The notes: generated from the letters alone by a model not told the origin. Shown: positions 31,785 through 42,305, counted from the stretch's first letter. The stretch: DNA of 64,000 nucleotides from Reticulitermes speratus (GCA_021186555.1 JAJKFL010000004.1:21852406-21916405), one strand, 5' to 3'. Numbers and translations are program-made.

Positions 31785-32033
31785 TCTTCTTCTTCTTCTT
31801 TAGATGGCATGAGAGTCCTTAATGAACTTATTCCAGTCAGATCTGTTTTGTTACCCCTCTTTCCAGTTTTTAATTTTACATCTATTAATATCTGTTTGTA
31901 CACAGTTCCACCATCTACGTTTTGGTAGTCCTCTTAGGCGACTTCCCTCAGGATTATTATTAATCACTTGACTACTAATATCTAGTCTATTTACATGACC
32001 AATTCAACCGACTTATTCTAACAAACGGAACTA
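31785..32033 (-). pseudogene. LINE reverse-transcriptase tail, type 3 (3' part)
   Basis: On the minus strand VRISRLNWSCK is followed, with shifts, by DISSQVINNNPEGSRLRG, LPKRRWWNCVQTDINRC and KIKNWKERGNKTDLTG. The GHVNR-type, EGxRLRGRPKxRW and WxxCVxxD blocks are typical of another arthropod LINE C-terminus, different from types 1 and 2. A (TTC)n run lies at 31787-31801. The 5' continuation is beyond the MITE at 32034. Confidence 0.7.
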
Positions 32034-32219
32034 CAGTCGAACTCGGCTATAACGTCAAGAAGGGGACTGAATATTTTATGTCGTTATAAGCGAGTGTTGT
32101 TATAACCGAGTAGTGTAACGTTATTGTTAACAGTGAGGAATTAATTGGTACCACAGAATATCTGACGCCATAGACGGGGTGTCGTATAAACCGGTGTCGT
32201 TATAAACGGGTTTGACTGT
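32034..32219. mobile_element. pogo/Tigger-like MITE (185 bp) inside a LINE
   Basis: The ends are inverted: CAGTCGAACTCGGCTATAAC and TTATAAACGGGTTTGACTG. The interior consists largely of TCGTTATAA-type subterminal repeats (GTCGTTATAAGCGAGTGTTG, GTGTCGTTATAAACGGG). A TA directly precedes the left end, and a TGTA follows the right end. No coding sequence is present. Confidence 0.85.
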
Positions 32220-32335
32220 GTATCTAAATATCCAAACAGCTGCATTAGTTCCTTATTATACAGCTTTCTCCCATTTTCATTACCTTAATTCCCCCAAACA
32301 TTCTTAACACGCTTACATAAGTCACGTACGTAAAA
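32220..32335 (-). pseudogene. LINE reverse-transcriptase tail, type 3 (5' part)
   Basis: The minus strand reads VKNVWGN, a stop, then ENGRKLYNKELMQLFGYLDT. This is the usual (W)RRxYNxEL..L(Y/F)G segment that comes just before the I+RLRW.GHV block in LINE C-termini. Its continuation is on the other side of the MITE. Confidence 0.65.
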
Positions 32336-33525
32336 TATTCTGCAAGGAGACAGTATCACAAGAAAACAATATAGGATATAACAACTGAATAATTTGAATA
32401 TGGTGCACAGTGTACATAAACTGACAAGTGTGATGGTCACACAGCTTTCCTAGCCATTATGCAAGTTTATTAGTCTTACTTGTGCAAACTGAGTTGTGCA
32501 AAGATTTTGACACTTAATGTCGTACTTTTCCTGCTTCCGTTTATTTATTTGTTCCAAGGATTTCCTTACCATCAGTAGTGAGATAAACACTTAACTAATG
32601 ACAAAACAACATCTGGGAGACTTTAAGGAAAGTAAAAAAGAGCACAAAGAGTGAAGAAGATAAATTATAGCGATTTGAAAAGAGCGGATCACATATAGTA
32701 AGACACAAGGTTGATATGTCATTTCAAACTGAAACGTGCAAAAGAACATCTGAAAACTTACAATACAATATATTCACTTACAATAAGAAAAACGTATTTG
32801 GGATTCTTTCTGTACACAGTTAATACAACATTACCTGGGCTCATTTTTACCGCATTTCTCTAACATTTTTAAAAGTGGCTTATTATTTTGAAAGAATAAA
32901 ATAAATTACAGTGTTCTTAAAACAAATCCCTTATAAAGAACGAAGTAAGCGACCAATTCAGAATATTACAAAATAATGTACCCCAAGCTTCATAACATGT
33001 GTAAGCTACTGAGTAAACCTTCTTTAGGACAGTAAAGTCTAGGAAGCTAAGGTGGAGGAGACGAGACACAGATTTTGGTAAAAAAACATCGTAGAAAATA
33101 CCAGTTGCAAGACCGAGGAGATGCGAGGACAACAGAAAGACGTACTCGTAATGTAAATAGTCAGATGTGATCGTGGAACAGACAACCAGGATCGTGTCCA
33201 ACGGCGGGCTTCATTACTGCGGTGATGAACTTTTTGCTTCTAATGCTAGAGCGTGGATATTCCGCTGTGTATTTAGCTAACGAGCCGCTTTGCAATTCCC
33301 TGCTTTTCCCTTCCAACAACTAAACAACTGGCGTTTTCCACCCATAACCATTCTTTTATAGTTCAAATCCAGTCTTATATTCAGTATTATTTTTACCCCT
33401 TTACTATTTTCAAACACGTTCTTTTACAAAATTTATATTAATAAATTTTAAACTTGTGTGGCACCGAAACTTGTGAAGACTATCATTATACGCATTCAAA
33501 ACATTTGCTAGAAAGTGCGAAATTT
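32336..33525. other. No recognisable feature
   Basis: A 94-codon minus frame at 32917-33201 is hydrophobic and unknown. The remainder is AT-rich. Confidence 0.4.
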
Positions 33526-33532
33526 GAGGTTG

Positions 33533-33705
33533 TCACAGCGGTGTTGCTGAAAGATGCAGGTCGTTTGGGATGTTACGCTGTGTAGACTGGTAAATAGTTA
33601 CCGTATTGACTCCCAACTTCGTCATGAAAAAAAAAGTCAGTAACTGTTCGCCAATCGAAACGCCGTAACATCCCAGAAGACTTCAATCTTTATTCGGAAT
33701 GTCTG
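33533..33705. mobile_element. Foldback MITE, family F
   Basis: The left arm TCACAGCGGTGTTGCTGAAA ... TGGGATGTTACGCTGTGTAG pairs with ATCGAAACGCCGTAACATCC ... CAGAAGACTTCAATC. The centre carries an A run (33627-33635). Confidence 0.75.
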
Positions 33706-34420
33706 AATAAAAGCGACAATGTAGGGGACCTGGTGTAGATAGGGTAATGCTGAAAAGAATCTTAAGGAAACAGTGTGTTAACATATGTAATGGATTTAGA
33801 TGGCTGTGGACAGGAATCAATGGCGGGATTTGTGAAGACGATAATGGACATTCGTTTTGCGAGCTTCTAAAGGCAAGGAATTTCCTGACTTGCCAGGTGA
33901 TTATTACTTTCTCAAGGACTCTGCTCTGCAGTTTGAGTCAGAATCATGTAAACAGCTTCATGATGGAAACAGAGGTATTGAAGGGGACTTGAGGAAGGGA
34001 GGGAAACACTCAATGTGTTACGGAACATGTCTGACATTACATGTTGGGAGGAAATACATCAAATTAAAATACAATTCTATACTAATTCCAAGTGTTATTT
34101 TTCTGTTCAGATTTACACTCTTATTCTCACACACACAAAAGAGAGCAATTTTCTGTTCCCCCTTCACATCGCCACATACTGCTGCGTTATCACACAATAG
34201 CATGTGATTCCGTGACCCTGATAACAATATCGGCGATGCACTGCCGTCACCATCAGGGTGCTCTAAGCGATTCTGTTCTTCATTGGGCGAAAGTTATCTA
34301 AAGCTACACTTTACCAATTGTAAACCAAGACAGAAAAATCTGCTCAATTTACGAAAAGTGCATTAAGATCACTCGGCCTCTAACATAAACAGGTATCAGG
34401 AATATTTCCTGGAAGGTAAA
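33706..34420. other. Unrecognised, with overlapping short frames
   Basis: Plus frames at 33747-33992 (81 codons) and 33857-34207 (116 codons) overlap. The second contains KGKEFPDLPGDYYFLKDSAL. I cannot match either to a family. Confidence 0.35.
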
Positions 34421-34424
34421 GGCG

Positions 34425-34545
34425 GCCGGTGCATCGGGCTGACCTTACCATCTTAATGTGTCGATTGTCTAGAAATTCTGAGAGCCTCAACTTCCAGGAG
34501 CCCTAAGGGCCTGTCCAGGCCTGTAATGGGACAGCTTTAGCTTTA
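34425..34545 (+). mobile_element. tRNA-derived SINE-A, 3' part
   Basis: GGCGGCCGGTGCATCGGGCT, GATTGTCTAGAAATTCTGAG and CCTAAGGGCCTGTCCAGGCC lead to CTGTAATGGGAC. This matches the 3' half of the copy near 5.5 kb, in opposite orientation. Confidence 0.85.
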
Positions 34546-34764
34546 TATTCAAACCATTGTGAAATGAAACACTGAAATTTACAACGCAAACAAATTACTG
34601 GTCGGCTACATAATAAATAATAAACAAAACACGACAATTTATTTTAGATAACGGAAAATACTTATAATAATAATAAAACTAATAATAATAACTGAATTCT
34701 CTGTGAATTATAATAAGCCTAATCACCTTAACAAATCATTAATAAAAAGATTTCTCCCTGACTA

Positions 34765-34890
34765 TACCAATATTTATATAGATGGCATTAGCATCGGCCG
34801 CGCACCGAGCAGGACTTCTCTGACGTTTAGGACCGATATTAAACAAAGTAAAATCTTTGAGGTTTCGAGTCGACACACGAAGGCCGATAT
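34765..34890 (-). pseudogene. LINE polyprotein C-terminal scrap
   Basis: The minus strand reads RVSTRNLKDFTLFNIGPK, then RQRSPARCAADANAIYI. This follows the T+xL+DF.LF.V....+.SPSARC..AAN.I pattern at the end of a family of arthropod LINE polyproteins, as I remember it. Only about 40 residues remain. Opposed frames of 90 (plus) and 105 (minus) codons cover the same DNA. Confidence 0.5.
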
Positions 34891-34894
34891 TTTC

Positions 34895-35910
34895 CGTAAG
34901 GTACAGGCATGTTTTTTGTGCGTTATAAATATTAATAAGAACAAGTGCTTCTACGTAGCGCCTACTAACACATAAGGTATGAAACTTAAAGCAACGTATA
35001 AAATTTATATAATTATATTGTACATAACTGAAACATCGATGATGACAAAGATACATGAAATACCGCTGGATGCTTTAGAGCTTATTAGTGACAGCAGAGA
35101 AGTAACTGAATTCCACACAACAGGGGCACATGCTAAATTGTACACAACTGATGTAAATAGTGCACCAGGAGGCTATCCAGAGAATGGAAAGGAAAATGTT
35201 ACACTTCGAATTGAGCTTGACAGACTAATTGACTAGGAAGAAATGTGATAGACATGATGTTGTAAATGAAATTTGGAATTTGTAAGTATTTCCACATCTT
35301 TTGGTGGTGTCAGTGCACATGATGGAAGAGTCACACAGTTTGTACTCAAAACCGAGCAAGGCAGTTTTTCTAGAGAAGAAAATACCTCTGTTCCTGTAAC
35401 GCAAAATTTCATGAAGTGAACGATTCAGCAACCACGAACAGAATTTAGGGTAAATGATTACCATAAACCCAATACTTTTTAGAAAGTCACTTTCAGAGTG
35501 ACACAGTACACTTTTAAAATTTGAACACATTTTAATTCTCTACAGTTAGTAAGTTCTACGTCTATAACTAAGAAATATTTGTTTCGTTCCAAATATTAGT
35601 AAAAAATATTGCAAAATAACAAATGGCACTACTATATCCGTATGGGATAAAACAATGCCACCTTCTGCAGGTGTGCCGTAATCAGAAAAACTGGTAACAT
35701 ACTTAAATGGAAAGTAGTTTGTTTTTATTCAACTGTAAAGAATGTAAACAGATATATCATGCTGCGCCCTTCTTGACCATCATAGTCAGTGCAAATGTCA
35801 CACAATCCTTCTCGCATCATCCTGCCACAACTGAGAGGTTCAGGAATTCGTAAGGAAGGATCAGGCTGGCGTAAACCTTCGAACCATCACAATTCCAGCT
35901 TTACCGCCAC
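34895..35910. other. No recognisable feature; one low-complexity-free frame
   Basis: The plus frame 34979-35236 (85 codons) has a balanced composition from residue 20 on (KIHEIPLDALELISDSREV; VNSAPGGYPENGKENVTLRI) and could be a gene fragment, but no family is recognised. A 101-codon minus frame at 35225-35530 is also unknown. Confidence 0.35.
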
Positions 35911-35917
35911 GAAACTG

Positions 35918-36587
35918 GAGCTTAATGTAGCTGTAATTACAGAACTGAACTGCAGTCTCACACAGGCACCTTCTAGCAAGGCCGTATACAACTTGCTGCT
36001 TTCGTTTAATTCTTACAGTAAGTTGTGACTAGAGCTTAATGTAGCTATAATTACAGAACTGAACTACAGTCTCACACAGGCACCTTCTAGCAAGGCCGTA
36101 TACAACTTGCTGCTTTCGTTTAACTCTTACAGTAAGTTGTGACTAGAGCTTAACGTGAACTGAACTGCAGTCTCACACAGGCACCTTCTAGCAAGGCCGT
36201 GTACAACTTGCTGCATTCGTTTAATTCTTACAGTAAGTTGTGACTGGAGCTTAATGTAGCTGTAATTACAGAACTGAACTGCAGTCTCACACAGGCACCT
36301 TCTAGCAAGGCCGTATACAACTTGCTGCATTCGTTTAATTCTTACAGTAAGTTGTGACTAGAGCTTAATGTAGCTGTAATTACAGAACTGAACTGCAGTC
36401 TCACACAGGCACCTTCTAGCAAGGCCATATACAACTTGCTGCATTTGTTTAATTCTTACAGTAAGTTGTGACTGGAGCTTAATGTAGCTGTAATTACAAA
36501 ACTGAAATGCAGTCTCACACAGACACCTTCTAGCAAGGCCGTACACAACTTGCTGCATTCGTTTAATTCTTACAGTAAGTTGTGACT
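35918..36587. repeat. 114-bp tandem repeat, six units
   Basis: Units start with GAGCTTAATGTAGCTGTAAT at 35918, 36032, 36146, 36247, 36361 and 36475. The spacings are 114, 114, 101, 114 and 114. Each contains CAGTCTCACACAGGCACC, AAGGCCGTATACAACTTGCT and TTACAGTAAGTTGTGAC. The third unit has a 13-base deletion. Because 114 is a multiple of three, the minus strand stays open over neighbouring units, giving repeated MQQVVYGLARRCLCETA peptides (67 and 66 codons), so these frames are repeat products. Units are about 95 per cent alike by eye. Confidence 0.95.
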
Positions 36588-36589
36588 CT

Positions 36590-36855
36590 TTCCCCTCACT
36601 CAGAATTCTGCTTCTTTCTAGTCTTTGTAATGAGTTTCCCTCAGCAAATATTCACCTACATTGCCTGTCTTGTAAATTTTCCGTCTGTCATTATAACAAC
36701 AGTAGGTGAAGTGTAAAATATACACTGTCCGTCTAAAGTAATTGCTTCAGTCTCTTGTGACATTCTCCTTGCTGAGTTCGAATATTTCCCTCCGCACTTC
36801 GTTCTCCAACCCCCACGTCATTAATTTTAATGTCATTAATCCCGTTGTGTTGTAG
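36590..36855. other. No recognisable feature
   Basis: Spacer between the tandem array and the foldback element. Nothing recognised. Confidence 0.4.
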
Positions 36856-36859
36856 CAAG

Positions 36860-37150
36860 AAAAATAAACCAGTAATCAACCGTCACACACAACCACTTAT
36901 ATTTTATATTATATTATTATATCAGGTATGCAGCTACATGTTTCGGCTTCCATTGAAACGAGCACCAGGTTGTATACATAAAATAAAAGACAAAATTTAT
37001 CAACTGTAATATTTGTATACATTTTGCTACTACACCTGTTAAACTTTTATTTTATGTATGCAGCCTGATAATGACTTCAATGTAAGCCGAAACATGTAGC
37101 TGAATACATGATACAATATGTGTTTGACGACTGATTACTGGTTTATTTTT
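36860..37150. mobile_element. Foldback element, arms about 110-130 bp
   Basis: The left arm AAAAATAAACCAGTAATCAA ... GCAGCTACATGTTTCGGCTT ... ATACATAAAATAAAAG pairs with the right arm CTTTTATTTTATGTATGCAG ... AAGCCGAAACATGTAGCTGA ... GATTACTGGTTTATTTTT. The spacer is about 55 bases. Confidence 0.9.
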
Positions 37151-37361
37151 GTTACTTATAGTTACAGTTATCGTTCCTTACATAAACCTTGGCTTTATTA
37201 CCTAAGAAATTTCTACGGAATAGTAAAATAACCAAACTACATATGTCAGTGTCGTATAAAGAATAATTCTCAGTTACGGTAATTTGTGTGAAATGTTTGC
37301 ACTGGGTTCAAAATTCTTAGAGCTAAATTAAGATATCCCGCTGGCGAGGGTTTACTCTACG

Positions 37362-37628
37362 AGGTCTTTTCAAAAAGTTTCGGAACTTTCATCATAAAAC
37401 ATTATATATTTTACCTAGGAGTTAATTGCACCTATCACCCTCATAGTACTCCCCGCACCACTACGAATACGCTGCTCCCAATGTTTCTTCCAATTTTCAA
37501 AGCAGTCCTCGAACGCTTGTTTCGGTATCATCTTCAGATCATTCAGTGAATTTTCTTTTATCTCCACTATGGTGTTAAATCTTCGTCCTTTCGAGGTGGA
37601 TTGCAGCTTGGGTAACTGGAAAAAGTCC
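37362..37628 (-). pseudogene. mariner-like transposase C-terminus with terminal repeat
   Basis: The minus strand reads FFQLPKLQSTSKGRRFNTIV, then EIKENSLNDLKMIPKQAFED and CFENWKKHWEQRIRSG, ending in TAG (complement at 37415-37417). This is the end of a mariner (Tc1/mariner superfamily) transposase, just after the third catalytic Asp. Downstream, the plus strand at 37362-37395 holds CGAGGTCTTTTCAAAAAGTT, then TCGGAACTTTC, the usual mariner terminal repeat. A one-base shift at the upstream edge and the absence of the rest show a 5'-deleted copy. Confidence 0.9.
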
Positions 37629-37629
37629 T

Positions 37630-37968
37630 AAGAATTACGTGCTATGCAGAAGAAACTGATTTCACTGTCCAGCCACGTGTTGCATGGTAAGAGCGTGCTT
37701 CCTAACAACCCGCCATTAAATCTCCGGGTGAAATGTGATGGGCATGCTAGATATAGTAGTTGCGATTCAGCTTCCTACCCCTATCTCTTTACCTGCAGTT
37801 ACTTGACAGCGCTTGTGGTTTACCTCCACAGATTACACTGCGCTCTACCAATGGATTTACTTCACACTGAGCCAACATGAACCTTCCCATCTGGAGTCAC
37901 TGTTTGGACAGTCTAACGTCTGTGTTCTTTTCGTAGTACTGTCACCGCATAAAGTCCATTATAAAAAT
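37630..37968. other. No recognisable feature
   Basis: Two overlapping plus frames (37644-37880, 37813-38055) of unknown nature. The second runs into the LINE tail below. Confidence 0.35.
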
Positions 37969-37971
37969 AGC

Positions 37972-38325
37972 CAACTCCATGGGGCAGAGTCCTTGTTTTC
38001 AAAGATAATAGTTTTTAGCTTGTCAATAAATTCCCCATATGTTATGGTCCCTTAAGTTTCACTGCCGTATTCACAAGAACAAGCCACTTGTCCCTGTCTT
38101 GAGCCTTTCTAATCCAGTCACGCCATCCAGTCATATTTCTTGAAGATCCATTTAATATTCTCCCATCTACGCCTACATCTTCCAAGTGTTTTCTTTCCTT
38201 AGGGTTTCTCCTCAAAATTCTATATGCTTTTTTCTTCTCCCCCATAAATGCCACATACACCACCCATGTCATGACTCCTTGACCAGCTTTCGATTTCAGA
38301 ATTAAATTAAACACATTCTGTTTCG
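37972..38325 (-). pseudogene. LINE type 2 reverse-transcriptase tail (96-codon open frame)
   Basis: The minus frame 38042-38332 reads GQGVMTWVVYVAFMGEKKKA, then YRILRRNPKERKHLEDVGVD, GRILNGSSRNMTGWRDWI and KAQDRDKWLVLVNTAVKLKG. It aligns with the [26 protein letters not shown]+WR and NLRVP blocks of the copy near 55 kb. Substitutions are many ([10 protein letters not shown] has become KHLEDVGVDG), so this frame is open by chance. Confidence 0.85.
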
Positions 38326-38369
38326 GGGCCAACTAAGTAGCTGTAACATACTCTTCCCGGAGGAAAAAG

Positions 38370-38422
38370 ACCCGACCATGACAGAAACGTAATGACACGA
38401 CCATGACAGAAACGTAATGACA
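38370..38422. repeat. 24-bp tandem duplication
   Basis: CGACCATGACAGAAACGTAA, then TGACA, occurs twice directly in tandem. Confidence 0.95.
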
Positions 38423-38424
38423 AA

Positions 38425-40055
38425 GTCCAAACAGTGTATGATTTCAAATATAATACACTATCATCAGAATTCTACAGACTTTTGTAATCCTTCTTGTTTT
38501 TGTCTCTTACAGTGACATTATTTAATGTTAAAAGACCCCCCCACCCCCCAAACCTCAATACTTCGAATACTCTGTTGATATAAATGTTGCGAATTCATGT
38601 AGGAGGTAGATTCAACATGCGCGCAGCTTTCTAATTTGAGGTCGAGCAGATTAGATTAAGAGATAAACCGTTTCTCTGGCATTCTGAACGTACCCATTTT
38701 GAAACTTCGACTATTCTCCGAATAGCTGGATAGTTAGCCCATCATAACTCGGCTATCATCGATTCTTCCCCCAGCCCTGTCCAAGATCACCTCTTCTGCA
38801 AATGTGTCCTTTTTTCAAAATATGCCATAATAACCCACATAATTCTACGTCAAGAAAATGACAGTTTGTACAGAGACGTTAACTAAACTATGAACCTCGA
38901 AATTCTGCTTAATGACGTCATTTGTACACTTTTAAGTTCTGACAGCAATATTTAGAATAATTTGAAAACACTGTCTACACTGTAATGCGTATGGGGGAAC
39001 TTCAACCTAAGTCACTTGAAAGACTCAATAAAATTGCCCAGTAAGGAACTTCATAATTTGTACTCTTGAACACATGTTACTATGAAAATCAAACCAAAGA
39101 ACTAAGAGGGGTTGTGAATGTAGCAAATATGGAAGACACAAAAAATTCGTACAAAAGTTTAGTTGGGAAATCAAGGAAAGAATGTATTGTAAAATTGTGA
39201 TGGACAGACACACAATACTTGTCCTAAATGTAATCAGAAACAATACTTAAGGAACGTCAAATCAATAAATAAAGAAAAATTGGGAGGAGGTCTTACACAA
39301 TATGTTTTTGAATTAGCTCTGAATGGTTAATTTTCGCCAATAATTAAGGTCTGTGTACCTAATTAGTCTTTAAAACATGTTATTCATCCGACACAGAAAA
39401 AGTCTACAAGACCAGTACATGTTCATAGTCAGAAGAACAAACACAATTACACTTTATTCCAAATCAGAGCCATAGACATAAACATGTAATCAGTTTCACT
39501 GGCGAGAAAATTCTAATGACAAATATAATACACTAATACCATATTAACGTTCTTCTATCTGCCATTTAAATTGACGTGCTCAGTAGAAGACGCAGTTACT
39601 CAAAACTACTAAACTCTGGAGTAGAATTTAAGCAGCAATTGAATACTTTTTCAAATATTACAACTGACTGAATCTAAGAGATTCATTCATGTATTCTCGT
39701 CACGATTATAGTGTAAATTAGGTAAAGCTACAATTAGTTTAATTAGATTTGGACATAAAAAGATAATTACGTGGCACTTCCCGACGTGGGTTGGATGGAA
39801 TGATACTACCAGTTGCTAAGAATTTAGGACCTCTTCCACGTAAGAATAGGAAGACCTAACAAAGACCAGGCAGTAAAACACAAATCAGATAGACAAAGAA
39901 AGAGACGTTCTTATGAAAATCCGAGTAAATTATGTCTACACTATTCAGATCAGGCATGTGTAATGTAAAACCTCTTATTTCCTTTCAAAACAACGGGAGG
40001 ACAGAAATTAAACCAAACAGACACGGCTAAGTACTTCAAAACGCCCACAAATTAG
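38425..40055. other. No recognisable feature
   Basis: A short plus-strand string at 39042-39062 (AGGAACTTCATAATTTGTAC) resembles a piece of the LINE type 2 copy at 42.08 kb (GGAGCTTCATGATTTGTACT) and may be a scrap of it. Nothing else is seen, apart from a C run near 38537-38550. Confidence 0.4.
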
Positions 40056-40060
40056 TTCTG

Positions 40061-40084
40061 TCACACACACACACACTCTCTCAC
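40061..40084. repeat. (CA)n/(CT)n short microsatellite
   Basis: CACACACACACACACTCTCTCACA. Confidence 0.9.
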
Positions 40085-40435
40085 AACTCTACTCTGTTAA
40101 CTTAATCCTCCAGCACCCCATCCTACCTACACATCTAAGTTTACCTAGGATTTAACATGCATTGTTTGGGGGGATTACCCCCATAGAGTAGCAGGGTGGA
40201 AGAAGAGAGGGGGTCTAAATCAGTGTTTCTTCGCTCAGTGTATCCAATGCCTACGTATAACGGCAGCTGCAATCCACACTGCAAACCAGAATCAAGGATT
40301 TTGAAACTCAAAATGAGGTTCATCCTGCTCTAAAAAAATCGGTCCGTCCAACTCACTGCCACCTCCTTCAAATTCAGAACATCGACAGCACATGATTTTG
40401 CTTCGTTCTGTTACGGCAATCAGCCTTCAACGTGA
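40085..40435. other. No recognisable feature
   Basis: Nothing recognised up to the ACA repeat. A 60-codon minus frame at 40141-40323 has no known motif. Confidence 0.4.
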
Positions 40436-40445
40436 CTAATTCGAA

Positions 40446-40490
40446 AACAACGACACCACCACCAACAACAACAACAACAAAGACAACAAT
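40446..40490. repeat. (ACA/ACC)n trinucleotide repeat
   Basis: ACACCACCACCAACAACAAC and further ACAACA units. They encode the Thr/Pro run at the start of a 124-codon plus frame (40432-40806), which is discounted because of this and the pyrimidine tract downstream. Confidence 0.9.
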
Positions 40491-40529
40491 CTCAATGGGA
40501 CAGATTTTCAAATTCCAATACTTATATTC

Positions 40530-40740
40530 TCTAAACTTTTCCTTCCGTTTTTATTTTATTTCCTTCGGTTACATTTCCTTCTTTTCCCTCTCTGCGTCCT
40601 TCAAGGTTCATTTCTTTCTGCTTTACTTTTCGTTATCATTTCTTTACTTTAAGTCATTCTTCTGCTATTTACATTCTCTTCTTACAATAATCTTCCTTCT
40701 TACCTCTGTCGTTCGGACCTTCCTTTGGCGCTCATCAATT
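40530..40740. repeat. Polypyrimidine-rich tract
   Basis: T/C-rich sequence (CTTTTCCTTCCGTTTTTAT, CCTTCTTTTCCCTCTCTG, TTCTTCTGCTATTTACATTC) giving Phe/Leu/Ser-rich translation. It precedes a minus-strand LINE fragment. Confidence 0.7.
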
Positions 40741-40777
40741 TTCAGTTGTTTTAAATTAACTCCGCGGAGCATAGCCC

Positions 40778-40905
40778 AGCTTGAGCAGCTAAAACCTCCC
40801 AGGTAACCGAGAAATTCGCCGTCTTTATGGAACCCTGCAGGTGCACTACCGTATTTACAACAGACAGACACTGTGTCCTGCCTTGAGACATATAAATCCA
40901 GTCCT
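40778..40905 (-). pseudogene. LINE type 2 tail (decayed)
   Basis: On the plus strand GAGAAATTCGCCGTCTTTAT, GGAACCCTGCAGGTGCACTA and AAATCCAGTCCTCATTGTC correspond, in order, to AAGAAATTCCCCGCGTTTTAT, GGAACCCGAAGGTTCATTAC and CAATCCAGTCCATG of the copies at 54.8 and 57.5 kb. Confidence 0.7.
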
Positions 40906-41435
40906 CATTGTCTCGCTCTATTCAGCCACAAATTACGTCGAAATACCATCAAAGCATACCAAGGCAAAACTTGTATCTCATTTATACGAAAATTGATATG
41001 CTCGTTACGGTGGTAGTTTAGACTGCGGTGTTCGGGATATGACCACGAATAGGAAACTGCTGCCCCCATATTTAAGTACTCGTAACTCTAAAAGATGGAT
41101 GCGGCAATTTCCTCCGAAACGTTTGTACGTGTCTAAAGAATATATGGTGCCACATGCCAGAAGACAGTACACTTGAGTTATATCTTTTCAGAGCATTCAA
41201 AATTTGTGTCGAAAGATTCTGAATACTATTTATTGTTTAATTTCGGCTTTCGGAATTTATTTATATTTTAGCATTCCGTTTTGTGGTAACATTGTCAGTC
41301 ACTGATGTCCCTTTATACACAGCTAATTGTATTGTCTATCATCGATGCCATATCATCACATAGTTTGCTTAAGTCTAAACATGTCGCAAGCAAGGTAAGT
41401 GGTGATACTGCACTGGAAGTGGACAATAGAATTGG
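40906..41435. other. No recognisable feature
   Basis: CGTAACTCTAAAAGATGG with CCTCCGAAACGTTTGTACG at 41084-41130 recalls the inner arm of foldback family F, but no pairing arm is clear. The first part of a 123-codon plus frame (41305-41676) lies here. Confidence 0.35.
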
Positions 41436-41439
41436 TCAT

Positions 41440-41600
41440 GTGTATAGACGGTTATATATCATTGGTTCTCCCGGTTTATCTGCATCGTTTGTGTCCGGCG
41501 TTTCGGCGTATTTTGCAGCCGTCGTCTTGAGGATGGCAACTTACGCCGAAACGCTTGGATACTCTCAACCAAAGATTACTCTATACGTAAAACTGTTTAG
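41440..41600. mobile_element. Foldback element (decayed)
   Basis: GCGTTTCGGCGTA and TACGCCGAAACGC form the inner arms around a loop with GTCGTCTTGAGGATGG. Outside them ATTGGTTCTCCCGG and ACTCTCAACCAAAG pair weakly. Structure resembles the GTTTCGG...CTTGAAGATGG organisation of family F. Confidence 0.5.
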
Positions 41601-41699
41601 CTATTTCCGTCACCAGCTAAAAGAGCTGCATCGTAGGCCTACTATATTACATATACTTATAAAATGTTTTAAATAATACCACAAATCTAACACATAAAA

Positions 41700-41925
41700 A
41701 ACAAGTTGGTTTGAGAGCTAAAGTTCCTGACTTGTGTTCACGAGGTCCCTAGGTCGAATCTCGGCTAAGACTTCTCCTGTTAAGGCTTCTTGCGGTTTCC
41801 CTCAGCCCCTCTAAGCAAAAGCCAATAAGATGATACATCTTCTTTAAATGACCGACGATACGTCCATAATTAACATAATTCCTTGTGGCACCCGACAATT
41901 ATTGTACATACTTAAAGTAAATGTA
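41700..41925 (+). mobile_element. tRNA-derived SINE, separate family
   Basis: A tRNA-like head (GGTTTGAGAGCTAAAGTTCC) has box-B-like GGTCCCTAGGTCGAATCTC. The body TTGCGGTTTCCCTCAGCCCC resembles that of other tRNA SINEs. The 3' end leads into ATGTATGTATGT. Only one copy is seen here. Confidence 0.55.
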
Positions 41926-41944
41926 TGTATGTACGAATATGTAT

Positions 41945-42305
41945 GGTTTTATATGGATGTGAAACTTGGTCTCTCACATTAAGGGAGAAAATAGGCTGAG
42001 TATGTTAAAGAAGAGTGTACTGAGTAAGATACTTGGGCTTAAGACATCAGGAGGATGAAAAAAAATTGCATAATGAGGAGCTTCATGATTTGTACTCATG
42101 AAATAATTTTATGGTGGTCAGATCAAGGGCAGGGCATTGACACTTACAGGGGAGAAGAAAAATGCATACCAGTTTTTGGTGGTAAAACCTGAAGGAAAGA
42201 GACCACTTGGAAGACACGGGCACAGATGAGAGTATACTATTAAAATTGATCTTAAAGGAATCGGATGGGATGTTAAGAACTCTTAACAAACTGAGGAACT
42301 ATTAA
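41945..42305 (+). pseudogene. LINE type 2 reverse-transcriptase tail
   Basis: VLYGCETWSLTLREK (41947-41990) starts this copy further upstream than the others. It is followed by LSMLKKSVLSKILGLKTSGG, then GEKKNAYQFLVVKPEGKRPL and GRHGHR with several stops, then IKIDLKGIGWD. The final DWI..AQDRD part is deleted. It is inactive. Confidence 0.85.

Noticed and set aside
40432-40806. 124-codon plus frame
   Set aside because: Made of an ACA/ACC repeat, a pyrimidine tract and part of an antisense LINE scrap.
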